64,000 nucleotides of DNA, taken from contig JBHHZE010000007.1 in assembly GCA_046757925.1 (NCBI GenBank), positions 1-64,000 of the forward strand, in the 5' to 3' direction. The notes under the pieces were generated by a model, which had not been told where the DNA came from, did not search any database, and worked only from the letters and a program-made list of their open reading frames with translations. This DNA comes from JAZDCZ01 sp046757925 (GTDB taxonomy: Bacteria > Gemmatimonadota > Gemmatimonadetes > Gemmatimonadales > GWC2-71-9). The position numbers were made by a program, and so were the translations under genes. Each line of letters opens with the position of its first letter. The first letter of the stretch is position 1. Below are positions 1 through 8,272 of the stretch, one piece after another.

Positions 1-38
1 TCGATCTGCAACACGTTTTCCGGACGGGAGCGGCCTAA
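1..38 (+). CDS. 3' end of an unidentified upstream gene (partial)
   Basis: The frame entering from the left edge reads 11 residues (DLQHVFRTGAA) and stops at TAA 36-38, directly before the ATG of the next gene at 39. The tail is too short to identify. The tight junction suggests that the signalling operon continues upstream of the window, which is where missing partners such as CheA, CheY or a receptor could lie. It could also be chance open frame. Confidence 0.4.
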   Translation, partial: DLQHVFRTGAA

Positions 39-1190
39 ATGGCGATCGAGGGGCCACTCAAGGAACTAGGCATACACGACGTCTTCCAACTGCTCGACCT
101 CAGTAGGAAGACCGGTAAGCTCACTGTAACCTCAAAGCTGCGCCATAACAGCGGCAGTGTATACTTCGAAAACGGAGTCGTCGTCTACGCCGAGATCGAA
201 AGCAACCCACACCTGCTAGGTAAACTTCTCGTGCGGTCGGGCAAGATTTCCGAAGCTGACCTCAATCGCGCACGCGACATGCAGCTTCGCGGTGACGAAC
301 GTCGTATGGGTGAGATCTTGGTGGCAATCGGAGCGATCGCACAGAGAGAACTCGAGCATCAGGTACGCTTTCAGATTGAAGAGGTGGTTTTTGAGCTATT
401 GAGCTGGAGAGAGGGCTACTTTTCGTTCGTCGAGGGCGAGTTGGGCGAACTGCCATCAAAGGTAGCCATTCCAACAGAGTCGTTGCTGATGGAGGGAGCG
501 CGCCGCATAGACGAATGGTCGCTGATCCAGCGACGAGTGCCGAGCCTAGATGTCGTGCCGGCGATCGCACCTCTGAGTTCGAACGGAGATCATGGTCGTA
601 TGGATCTTCTGCCTGCCGAGTGGGAAGTGTTGACGGCGGTGGATGGAGAGCGCGACGTGCGTCAGGTGGCGGGAGCGCTCGGAAGGTCCGAGTTCGAAGT
701 TGCCAAAATCATCTTTGGGTTGGAAAGTGCAGGGATCTTGGTTTTGAGGTCGGGGCCGCGTGTGCGTCGATCGGTGGCTGAGGCCGGGGAGGCGTTCGAA
801 GGTCTAATGCGGCGCGCCGAGGAAGCGCTTGCGGCCGGGGAGCCGGGCACCGCGCGGAGATACACTGAGAACGCATTGTCAGACTATCCGCAGGAGCCAA
901 CCGCATTCATGATGCTGGGCCAGATAGATTTGGCAGAACACCGTGCTGTAGATGCCGAGGAGCACCTGCGCCGTTCCTTGCGGATGGAGCCCATGCTTGC
1001 GAAGGCGCACCGGCTGCTGGGTAACGCGCTCGCTATGCAGGGACGACACCAGGAGGCCGTCGAGTGGTGGCGGCGATGGCTGAAGTTGGAGGATGATTCG
1101 GAGGAGCGAGACCGAGAAGTGGTGCGCGTTATGGAGGCGCTGGACGCTGTTGCGAAACTCGACAATGCCCTGGGTGCCCATAATGACTGA
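39..1190 (+). CDS. DUF4388 (PATAN-like) protein with C-terminal TPR repeats
   Basis: A 383-residue cytoplasmic protein. Residues 1-150 form a DUF4388 region, recognised by the opening IEGPLKELGIHDVFQLLDLS and the R-x-I-D-E-W element near 156-160. Residues about 193-235 look like a small winged-helix segment, and 255-350 hold two to three TPR-like repeats. DUF4388 proteins are known around MglA GTPases and gliding or chemosensory loci, where they are thought to act as protein-protein adaptors. The ATG at 39 has GGGAG at 26-30, 8 bases upstream. The end overlaps the next gene by 8 bases. It is a paralogue of the gene at 5350. The exact partner is unknown. Confidence 0.85.
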   Translation: MAIEGPLKELGIHDVFQLLDLSRKTGKLTVTSKLRHNSGSVYFENGVVVYAEIESNPHLLGKLLVRSGKISEADLNRARDMQLRGDERRMGEILVAIGAIAQRELEHQVRFQIEEVVFELLSWREGYFSFVEGELGELPSKVAIPTESLLMEGARRIDEWSLIQRRVPSLDVVPAIAPLSSNGDHGRMDLLPAEWEVLTAVDGERDVRQVAGALGRSEFEVAKIIFGLESAGILVLRSGPRVRRSVAEAGEAFEGLMRRAEEALAAGEPGTARRYTENALSDYPQEPTAFMMLGQIDLAEHRAVDAEEHLRRSLRMEPMLAKAHRLLGNALAMQGRHQEAVEWWRRWLKLEDDSEERDREVVRVMEALDAVAKLDNALGAHND

Positions 1191-1977
1191 CGACATCAGA
1201 TCGTTGACCGCCGAACTGGCGCGCGAGCCGGAGAGCCTGGTGTTTCTCGAGCTGGGGGAATTGCTCCGAGAGCGTGGACAGCTCGAGTCCGCCGCGAAGG
1301 TCACAGTCGCCGGACTGGATGTTCATCCACAGTCGGCCCAGGCGCACGACCTGTATGGTCGGATTCTGGTGGACATGGGTCAGCTGCAGCGCGCGTACGA
1401 TGAATGGATGACGGCACTGGAACTCGACTCTCGGAGCCTAGGTGCGCGCAAGGGGCTCGGTTTTCTTTGCTACCGTTGGGGAGATCTGGACGGTGCGCTC
1501 GAGCACCTAGAGGCCGCGCTGGCGGTGAATCCGGATGACTCGCGGGTTGTCAGGGCGCTCAAGATGGTGCGCGAAGCTGCAGCACGTACGTCAGGCGCCC
1601 GAGACTCGGTCGGCCGCGCGTCGGCGTTAGACGGGTTGGGCAAGGAGGCGCACGGAGTACTGTTGCTTGATGTGAGAGGCCGACTACTCGATGGAGAGCT
1701 GCTGAGTCACGCGCACGAGTCGGTAGCAGAGGAAGTTGCCGCACATATTGCGGCGGGTGCTCGCGAGGCTGACAGAGCCGCGCGAATCCTGGGACTGGGT
1801 GCTTGGGAGTGGGTTATTGTGGAGGGCGATCGGGGCAATATCTACGTAAACAGACCGTCCGACGACGCGCTTCTGGTGGTGGTCCGCGGTCGGCATGTTC
1901 CTGTCGGTCGGTTGGCTCTCATAGCAGACAATGCTACCGGTGGAGCGCAGAAGTGGCTGGCAGCGCAGGGGCGATGA
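1183..1977 (+). CDS. TPR protein with C-terminal roadblock/LC7-like domain
   Basis: 264 residues. The N-terminal half has tandem TPR repeats (A-x-x-L-x-G-R-I-L and W-x-x-A-L-x-L-D patterns). The last 100 residues, from about HGVLLLDVRG on, resemble a roadblock/LC7 fold, the fold of MglB-type GTPase regulators. The frame is open further upstream, but the ATG at 1183 overlaps the previous stop by 8 bases and gives a clean TPR start, so I chose it. It ends in an ATGA overlap with the next roadblock gene. It probably links a TPR scaffold to the MglA GTPase encoded at 2796. The function is inferred from fold and neighbours. Confidence 0.75.
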   Translation: MTDDIRSLTAELAREPESLVFLELGELLRERGQLESAAKVTVAGLDVHPQSAQAHDLYGRILVDMGQLQRAYDEWMTALELDSRSLGARKGLGFLCYRWGDLDGALEHLEAALAVNPDDSRVVRALKMVREAAARTSGARDSVGRASALDGLGKEAHGVLLLDVRGRLLDGELLSHAHESVAEEVAAHIAAGAREADRAARILGLGAWEWVIVEGDRGNIYVNRPSDDALLVVVRGRHVPVGRLALIADNATGGAQKWLAAQGR

Positions 1978-2324
1978 AGAACCGGTATCAGGCGGCAGTA
2001 GATCGCGTGACGCAAGTTAACGGAGTGCGGGGGGCATTGGTGGTAACGAATGACGACGGATTGATCGTGGCCGACTCGCTGGTTGAGGGCGTACGCGGTA
2101 CTGCCCTCGCAGCGCTTGCCACGAGTTTGACGAACAGGATGGCGCAGGCGACCAGGGTCTGTTCTGGAGGGACGCAGCTCTTCCTACATCTACAGGCCGC
2201 GGACGGATCAATATTCGTCATGCCCGCATCTGATGACGTGATGATTGTAGCCGTCGCGGATGAGGACGCGAACGTGGGTTTGGTGAGGCTCGAAATGACC
2301 AATGCCGTGGAGTCTGTTGCGTGA
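1974..2324 (+). CDS. Roadblock/LC7 domain protein (MglB-like)
   Basis: A 116-residue single-domain protein with the classic roadblock opening: a long helix, then VRGALVVTNDDGLIVADSL, a helix, and C-terminal strands around DVMIVAVADEDANVGLVRLEM. Proteins of this family (MglB in Myxococcus) dimerise and stimulate GTP hydrolysis by MglA. The start is the ATG in ATGA at 1974, overlapping the previous stop; an open frame extends upstream but would overlap the previous gene by more than 150 bases. The MglA gene two positions downstream makes a GAP or co-regulator role likely. Confidence 0.85.
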   Translation: MKNRYQAAVDRVTQVNGVRGALVVTNDDGLIVADSLVEGVRGTALAALATSLTNRMAQATRVCSGGTQLFLHLQAADGSIFVMPASDDVMIVAVADEDANVGLVRLEMTNAVESVA

Positions 2325-2791
2325 AGCTTACACGGGCGGTAGAACCATGGCTTGTCGATCCGGTCGAGCGCTTCATCGATGAAGCTGCTGCGAGGCTTAC
2401 CCTTGTCATGACTCCCGCCGGCCAGGTTCTGGCTCAGCACGGTTTCACGAGAGCCGTTGACGTAATGGCTGCAGCAGCGTTGGGTGCGGCGATCGTGTCG
2501 TCGACCAACGAAATAGCCAGATTGGTTGGTGAAGAGAAGTTTACTGCATTGAACCATCAGGGGGCTCAGCACGGGATTTTCCTCGGCGAATTTGAAACGC
2601 CGCGCGGACGCTTGTTGTCATTGGTCGTCTATGGACCTGAATCGTCCATAGGGCTGGTGAGATTGTTTTTCGAAGATTTGGCCAGAGACCTCGCGGCCGC
2701 CTGTCCCCGAGAAGCGACACGAGGACCGGTGCTCGCCGCCGATTTCGAACGCGAACTGGATGAGAGCCTCACTTCGCTATTTGGACGATAG
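2321..2791 (+). CDS. Second roadblock/LC7-like protein
   Basis: 156 residues, starting with GTG in a GTGA overlap with the previous stop. The core again follows the roadblock pattern (LTLVMTPAGQVLAQHGF near residues 26-42, then MAAAALGAAIVSSTNEIARLVGE, and strands around LLSLVVYGPESSIGLVRLFF). About 30 extra residues at each end distinguish it from the shorter neighbour. Two adjacent non-identical roadblock proteins before MglA suggest a heteromeric regulator. Whether it is a GAP or an exchange factor cannot be read from the sequence. Confidence 0.78.
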   Translation: MKLTRAVEPWLVDPVERFIDEAAARLTLVMTPAGQVLAQHGFTRAVDVMAAAALGAAIVSSTNEIARLVGEEKFTALNHQGAQHGIFLGEFETPRGRLLSLVVYGPESSIGLVRLFFEDLARDLAAACPREATRGPVLAADFERELDESLTSLFGR

Positions 2792-2795
2792 ATAC

Positions 2796-3395
2796 ATGTC
2801 ACTAGTCAATTTTACGACACGCGAGATCACGTGTAAGATCGTGTACTATGGCCCCGGCCGCTCCGGGAAGACGACCAATTTGCTCTACATATATGGACGT
2901 GTGCCCGAGGCAAGGCGCGGGCGAATGGTATCGCTCGCAACACAGACTGACCGTACACTGTTCTTCGATTTCCTACCGTTGGAATTGGGCTCGATCTCTG
3001 GGTTCGCGACGCGGTTTCAGCTGTACACGGTACCGGGACAGGTCTACTACAATGCGACCCGCAAACTGGTACTCCAGGGTGCGGACGGAGTGGTTTTCGT
3101 TGCGGACAGTCAGGCGCGCCAACTGGATGAGAACATCGAAAGCCTTCAGAATCTGCATGAGAACCTGGTCGACCAGGGCATTGACGTACGAACAGTGCCG
3201 CTCGTGCTGCAGTATAACAAACAAGATCTACCTACCGATCTCACTCTCACCACAAGTGAACTCGATTCTGCGCTGAACTTTCGTGAGACACCCAGCTTTG
3301 CTGCCGACGCGATCAATGGGAACGGCGTCTTCGAGACACTGAAAGGGATTTCGGAGTCGGTTCTACGCAAGCTGAGTGAGGAAAGCCCCGAGTGA
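2796..3395 (+). CDS. mglA: MglA-family small Ras-like GTPase
   Basis: 199 residues. The P-loop GPGRSGKTTN lies near residues 20-29, the switch region has the family signature TVPGQVYYNATRKLVL, followed by DGVVFVADSQ, and the guanine specificity motif is NKQD. MglA is a cytoplasmic polarity switch that sets the leading pole in gliding or type IV pilus motility. The ATG at 2796 lies 4 bases after the previous stop; the frame extends upstream, but the conserved N-terminus (SLVNFTTREITCKIVYYG) starts here. Its position just after roadblock genes supports an MglA/MglB-type switch. The end overlaps the next gene by GTGA. Confidence 0.95.
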   Translation: MSLVNFTTREITCKIVYYGPGRSGKTTNLLYIYGRVPEARRGRMVSLATQTDRTLFFDFLPLELGSISGFATRFQLYTVPGQVYYNATRKLVLQGADGVVFVADSQARQLDENIESLQNLHENLVDQGIDVRTVPLVLQYNKQDLPTDLTLTTSELDSALNFRETPSFAADAINGNGVFETLKGISESVLRKLSEESPE

Positions 3396-5350
3396 CGACA
3401 GAGCTGAATCCAAAACTAGGATTCGAGACGTTTCTCACAGGACCAGACAACGAGTTGGCCGCGACGGCAGTGCGACGAGTAGCCGAGGCTCCGGGAACCG
3501 CCTATAACCCTCTCTACATTTGTGGAGGTGCCGGCGTTGGCAAGACACATCTGCTCATGGCGAGTGGCAGAATGGCCCAACTACGTGCAGCCTGGATGAA
3601 GGTCGAGTACCTGTCCCTGGATGAATTTGCGGAAGCCCATCAGGCGGCGGCAGCCGCCGGCCAGAGTGAGGCATTCAGCAACCGGCTCGCCAGCATCGAT
3701 TTCCTCCTGCTGGATGACATACACCAATTGGCTCAGCGACTCGAGGTCCAGTCATCGGTACTGCACTTGGTGTCATCGATGATGTCCGCTGGGCGACAGG
3801 TTGTGGTTGCGGGTGCGACGGCGCCGCGTGACATCGAAGGCATAGATAGCGCGCTTGCTGAAACGCTGGCAGCGGGGCTAGTCGCAGACATCGAGCCACC
3901 CGCATATCTGACGCGCCTGGGCATCCTGAGGCGACGGTCTCGAGACAGAGAGACCCGGTTCGAGGATGGCGTATTGGAGGCGGTTGCGGAGTTCGAGATC
4001 ACCAACATCAGAGAGTTGATAGGTGTGCAGAATAGATTGGTGGCGTTGCAGGCTGTAGGGGGAGAGATGATAGCGCCCGCGGCGGCACGTGCCCTGCTCG
4101 CGGGTGAGTCCTTTCCACTTCCCGCTGAATTGGAGGAGCGTGACGAGCAGAGAGAACCGGCGGAGAAAGATGAGTTCGCCGATTTTCTAGCAGACGTGAG
4201 TGTTACAGTGCAGGAACAAGTGCGAGCGTGGCAGTCCAGTTTGGAGGAGGCAATAAGCAAGTGGGAGCAGCAGGGATATATTACTACTCGCCTCAAAACG
4301 ATGCTGGAGCAAGATACGTTGGCATCCGTGGAGGATGCGGTCATGGGTTTCGGGCGGGATGTCGAACAGCTCGCTTCTCTGAGAGCGGCCATGGCGACAC
4401 TCGATCAGGCGGCGTCCGAGGACCCTGTCTTTTACGATCCGGATCGAGTTGCCGAGGCGAGAGCATTGGTGGAGGAGCGTGCTCCCAGCAGCGAGCCTGC
4501 CGATCTGCCATCGTCGAGCTGGACCTTCGAGTCACATGTGGCGGGCGAGTCCAATCTCGCTGCTCGAGAAGCGGCGCGGGCGGTGATTGCTGCCCCCGGC
4601 ACGGCTCACAACCCGCTCGTACTAGTCGGACCTACGGGCGTGGGCAAGACCCACTTACTACACGCGATCGGTAACGAGCTGTCCAGTGTTGTTGGATCTC
4701 CGGTTATCTGTTATGCGGCGCAACGATTGCTGGATATGGTTACACAGGGCAAAGAAGAACCGGAGATGCGGGCATGGCGTGCCCGATTTGAGCAAGCCAC
4801 AGCCCTATTGGTCGACAACGTAAATCTGGTCCTGAGCGATGCCGCAGCGCAGCAGGAACTCGCCAATCTCCTCGCTACGTTCGTTGATTCCGGACGCCAA
4901 GTTGTCGTAACCCTCAACGCCAAGCCCGAGGCGCTGGACCAACTGATCGAACCTCTCCGGCTACAAATCGGCAGAGGGAATGTGGTCGAGATCAGTCCGC
5001 CTGACCGTGAGCTGCGTCGTGTGGTCGTGAGCCGCATGCTGAGGGAACGATTGGGAAGCGCAGATCGGGAACTGGCCGACTATTTGGCAGACCGGCCGGC
5101 TGAGTCACTGCGAACGGTGATCGGCACGGTGCAGCGGATCATTGCTACTGCCGAGTCAGATGGTACGGCCGTTAGTGCAGCTCTGGCTCGCGAGCTTACG
5201 CAGGGATCGGCCCCACGAATGCGGAGGCCGTCTTCTCCAAGGCGCACCAGCGGCATATTGACGTCGCCTACAGGTGGCGTCCGCAGCAATGAGAAGGTCA
5301 TCTGGACCTGGCCCAATCCGGGAGATCGGCTCATTGAGGAACTCGGCTAG
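3392..5350 (+). CDS. Tandem DnaA-type AAA+ ATPase without DNA-binding domain
   Basis: 652 residues with two DnaA-like AAA+ modules. Module 1 (about 8-240): Walker A GGAGVGKT at 45-52, Walker B LLLDDI at 105-110, and a DnaA-style sensor-2 NIRELIGVQNRL around 205-216. Its box VII region (LAAGLVADIEPP) lacks the usual arginine finger. Linker 250-365 is charged and helical, with W-x-x-x-G-Y-x-x-x-R-L-K at 291-302. Module 2 (about 378-600): Walker A GPTGVGKT at 413-420, but its Walker B is ALLVDNVN, with the second acidic residue replaced by Asn. The C-terminus is basic and Ser/Pro-rich and has no DnaA domain IV helix-turn-helix, so origin binding is unlikely. GTG start in a GTGA overlap with mglA. 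Role unknown; possibly a Hda/DnaA-derived regulator or positioning ATPase. Confidence 0.82.
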   Translation: MTTELNPKLGFETFLTGPDNELAATAVRRVAEAPGTAYNPLYICGGAGVGKTHLLMASGRMAQLRAAWMKVEYLSLDEFAEAHQAAAAAGQSEAFSNRLASIDFLLLDDIHQLAQRLEVQSSVLHLVSSMMSAGRQVVVAGATAPRDIEGIDSALAETLAAGLVADIEPPAYLTRLGILRRRSRDRETRFEDGVLEAVAEFEITNIRELIGVQNRLVALQAVGGEMIAPAAARALLAGESFPLPAELEERDEQREPAEKDEFADFLADVSVTVQEQVRAWQSSLEEAISKWEQQGYITTRLKTMLEQDTLASVEDAVMGFGRDVEQLASLRAAMATLDQAASEDPVFYDPDRVAEARALVEERAPSSEPADLPSSSWTFESHVAGESNLAAREAARAVIAAPGTAHNPLVLVGPTGVGKTHLLHAIGNELSSVVGSPVICYAAQRLLDMVTQGKEEPEMRAWRARFEQATALLVDNVNLVLSDAAAQQELANLLATFVDSGRQVVVTLNAKPEALDQLIEPLRLQIGRGNVVEISPPDRELRRVVVSRMLRERLGSADRELADYLADRPAESLRTVIGTVQRIIATAESDGTAVSAALARELTQGSAPRMRRPSSPRRTSGILTSPTGGVRSNEKVIWTWPNPGDRLIEELG

Positions 5351-6969
5351 TGGCCATCAAGGGAAGCCTCCAGGAAGCATCGTTGCCCGATGTCCTCCAA
5401 CTACTGTCCCTGGGTAGGAAGACGGGTTGTCTCTCAATCACCGATCGCTCGAATCTAGGATACATATTCTTCGTTGAGGGACGCGTTAGCTTCGCTACGG
5501 TGGTGAATCGACGCGATAGGATAGGCGACATCCTCGTTAAAGGCAATGTCATTACTCAGGAACAACTCGATGCGGCGATCCAACGGCAAGTGGATCAGCG
5601 GGAGACGAAAGTAGGAGAGATCTTGGTGGAGATGGGAGCTCTCGACAGGTCGCAGCTCGAGCACTACATGCGCATGCAAATCGAGGACGCCGTTTACTTT
5701 CTGTTCACATGGAAACAAGGCCATTTCACGTTCGAAGCCGATCTCCGGCCCAGCCGCCAGGACTTTCTGGTATCTATCGATCCGGAATCGCTATTGTTGG
5801 AAGGCGCCCGGAGGGTCGACGAATGGAGTCAAATAGAAAAGAAGATTCCGTCGTTCGATCTATTGTTCGAACTGGACAAGGATCATTTGGCCGCATCTGA
5901 TGTCAGCTTGTCAGAGGAGCAGCTGCGAATCGTGCCGCTGCTCGACGGATCCCGTGATGTGACCACCATAATGGAAGATGCGGGGCTGCTGGAGTTCGAT
6001 GTGGGCAAGGCCCTCTACGGGCTCATCACCGCCGGCTTCGTGCGGCAGGTGGGTCGTCGGGAGTCGCGCGAAGAGCGCCAACCGGATAGTGCACGTGTCG
6101 AGGAACACAGGAATCTTGGAGTGGCCTTCTACCGCACTGGGATGCTCGACGAGTCGAAGCGCGAGTTCCGCCGGGTAGTTGAACTCAAGCCATCGGACAG
6201 TCGTGCATATTTTCACCTTGGGCTCATTAGCTTCAAACAAGCCCGCTGGGACCAGGCGGCCGATTACTTTGGCCGGTCGGCTGAGCGCGGAGGCGCACGG
6301 CCAGCAGTGTTGTACAACCTCGCCCTCAGTTTGGAACATGCCGGCAAGATTGACGAAGCAGAGTCGACCTACGCCGAAGCCGCGGCCCGTGCACGTCACG
6401 ATCCAGTGATCCTGATGGGTTGGGGGTACGTTGCTCTGCGCCGCGGGGATTTTGAAGTTGCGGCCGGTCGGCTCGCCCGAGCGGCAGAGGTGGCGGGAGA
6501 TCAAGAGCTACCCGCATTGTGGTACTGGATGAGATCCCTAGCCGCCTCCTCCCAGGGTGACCTCCAGGAAGCCGAGAAGGTCTTGCGAGAAGGTCTCGAG
6601 CTCTATCCCGACAATACAGTTCTCAGAAACAACTTGGGTGCGCTCTTGGAATTGCTCGGGCATCTTGAAGAGGCCCAACAACTACTGGAGCGGGCCCTTG
6701 CTGACGAGCCCTCGCTTCCGCAGCTGTCAAAGAACCTGGGAGACCTATTCTATCGTGCTGGACGCTATGACGAGGCGTGGGATGCGTACCAGCGAGTGGT
6801 GAAGCTCGAGCCCCAACTTGGGGACGACGTCTACTTCAAGCTTGGGAACATTGCATATAAGAGACTCGATCAAGATCGAGCGATGGAGTACTGGACCAAG
6901 GCCCTGGCAGTGAATCCCCAACACGAACTCGCGCGAACGAATCTGGAGACGGTGAGCGCATTGAAGTGA
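5350..6969 (+). CDS. DUF4388 protein with long TPR array
   Basis: 539 residues. It opens IKGSLQEASLPDVLQLLSLG, the same DUF4388 pattern as the gene at 39, with the shared LLLEGARRVDEW element around 148-159. A short winged-helix-like part follows (about 185-235), then six or more TPR repeats from about 248 to the end (for example AYFHLGLISFKQARWDQAADYF). The GTG start at 5350 shares a base with the preceding TAG stop, so translation is coupled to the AAA+ gene. It is probably a scaffold in the MglA or chemosensory complex. The two DUF4388-TPR paralogues bracket the GTPase module. Confidence 0.85.
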   Translation: MAIKGSLQEASLPDVLQLLSLGRKTGCLSITDRSNLGYIFFVEGRVSFATVVNRRDRIGDILVKGNVITQEQLDAAIQRQVDQRETKVGEILVEMGALDRSQLEHYMRMQIEDAVYFLFTWKQGHFTFEADLRPSRQDFLVSIDPESLLLEGARRVDEWSQIEKKIPSFDLLFELDKDHLAASDVSLSEEQLRIVPLLDGSRDVTTIMEDAGLLEFDVGKALYGLITAGFVRQVGRRESREERQPDSARVEEHRNLGVAFYRTGMLDESKREFRRVVELKPSDSRAYFHLGLISFKQARWDQAADYFGRSAERGGARPAVLYNLALSLEHAGKIDEAESTYAEAAARARHDPVILMGWGYVALRRGDFEVAAGRLARAAEVAGDQELPALWYWMRSLAASSQGDLQEAEKVLREGLELYPDNTVLRNNLGALLELLGHLEEAQQLLERALADEPSLPQLSKNLGDLFYRAGRYDEAWDAYQRVVKLEPQLGDDVYFKLGNIAYKRLDQDRAMEYWTKALAVNPQHELARTNLETVSALK

Positions 6970-7781
6970 TCGAGACTCAGCCAGATCCTGGGCTAGTTGT
7001 GCTCCTGGGAAAGGTCGGAGGCGAAACCGGTTTGGGCTGCAGCGCGTACAAGCAGAGTTGTCTCAGGCGACGCATTGCGGTTCGAATGCGGGCGTGCCGT
7101 GTGCAGACGTATGCCGAATACGAAGCCGTTCTCGATCGGGAGCCTGAAGAGTACGAACGACTGCTTGACACCCTTACGATCAACGTCACGAAGTTCTATC
7201 GCAACCGGGATACTTGGGAGACGCTGGCAACACGGGTTCTACCGGACTTGTGGCAGAGATGTAATGGGAGTGTACGATGCTGGTCGGCAGGTTGCTCCTC
7301 AGGGGAAGAGCCGTATACGCTCGTAATTCTGCTGTTGGAATTGAGCCGCCGAGGAGGAAATGCCTCAAGGCTAGTCGGTCGAGTAGACGCCACGGACTTG
7401 GATCGAGAGAGTATAGCCAAAGCGCAAGAAGGAAGGTATCGGGATGCGGCGTTCGAAGAGATGCCGCCCGCATTGGTGGTCCGCTATTTTTCTGAAGGCC
7501 GTCCGAAAACGATCCTGCCATCGGTAAAACAGAACGTAAGGTTCCAACGCCATGACATCATACTCGAGCCACCGCCGGATCCGCCGTATCACCTCATCAT
7601 ATGTCGCAACGTGCTCATTTATTTTGATAGGCCGACTCAGGAGAGGTTGCTGTGGCAGTTTGCGGATGCCCTGACGCCGGGAGGGTACCTGGTGCTGGGC
7701 AAGACTGAGACCTTGTTTGGGACGGTGCGAGAGCGGCTTGAACTGGTTGCTGCCAGAGAACGCATATACAGATTGCCATGA
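6966..7781 (+). CDS. cheR: CheR chemoreceptor methyltransferase
   Basis: 271 residues. CheR transfers methyl groups from S-adenosylmethionine to glutamates of chemoreceptors. Visible family marks are the N-terminal helical domain with CLRRRIAVRMR, TINVTKFYRN, the SAM-binding WSAGCSSGEEPY, and HLIICRNVLIYFD. The length is normal for a stand-alone CheR. GTG start in a GTGA overlap with the DUF4388 gene, and it ends in an ATGA overlap with cheD. It forms the adaptation arm together with cheB and cheD. Confidence 0.95.
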   Translation: MIETQPDPGLVVLLGKVGGETGLGCSAYKQSCLRRRIAVRMRACRVQTYAEYEAVLDREPEEYERLLDTLTINVTKFYRNRDTWETLATRVLPDLWQRCNGSVRCWSAGCSSGEEPYTLVILLLELSRRGGNASRLVGRVDATDLDRESIAKAQEGRYRDAAFEEMPPALVVRYFSEGRPKTILPSVKQNVRFQRHDIILEPPPDPPYHLIICRNVLIYFDRPTQERLLWQFADALTPGGYLVLGKTETLFGTVRERLELVAARERIYRLP

Positions 7782-8272
7782 CCGATTGGGAACAGCTTAC
7801 CCTCGTACGCCTCGGTGAGCTCGTAGTTGCCACGAAGCGTGGGACGTTGGCCGCACTCGGCTTGGGCAGTTGCGTGGCGGTCCTGATACACGATGCAAGC
7901 CGGCAGATAGGTGGCTTGGCTCATGTACTACTTCCGTCACGCTCGCTCTGTCGCAACCGCAACAAGCCGGTGAGATCTGCTGACGCCGCCGTTCCGCTCC
8001 TGGTGAGCAAGATGATAGAGGCTGGAGCGGAGCGTACCCGGCTGGAGTCCCGTCTCGTGGGTGGGGCGTCCATGTTCGCGGACCTCATGGCCAGGGGCGC
8101 AGTCCATATTGGCGAGCGCAATCTCGCAGCTTGCCGACTGGCCCTGCGGTCGGAAGGCGTAGAGGTGACCGCAGAGGCCGTGGGAGGTGAGACGAGCCGT
8201 TCGGTATGGTTCGATGTCCGGAGCGGCGTTGTAAAGGTTAGATCCCCGTATGGTGAGCCAGTCCAGATCTGA
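7778..8272 (+). CDS. cheD: CheD chemoreceptor glutamine deamidase
   Basis: 164 residues. CheD deamidates receptor glutamines and so prepares methylation sites. The catalytic cysteine sits in GLGSCVAVLIHD and the histidine in GGLAHVLLPS. The later RLVGGASMF and GERNLAACRLAL segments are also typical. Its ATG is in an ATGA overlap with cheR. It overlaps the chosen cheB start by 23 bases. No receptor gene is present in the window, so the target must be encoded elsewhere. Confidence 0.93.
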   Translation: MTDWEQLTLVRLGELVVATKRGTLAALGLGSCVAVLIHDASRQIGGLAHVLLPSRSLCRNRNKPVRSADAAVPLLVSKMIEAGAERTRLESRLVGGASMFADLMARGAVHIGERNLAACRLALRSEGVEVTAEAVGGETSRSVWFDVRSGVVKVRSPYGEPVQI

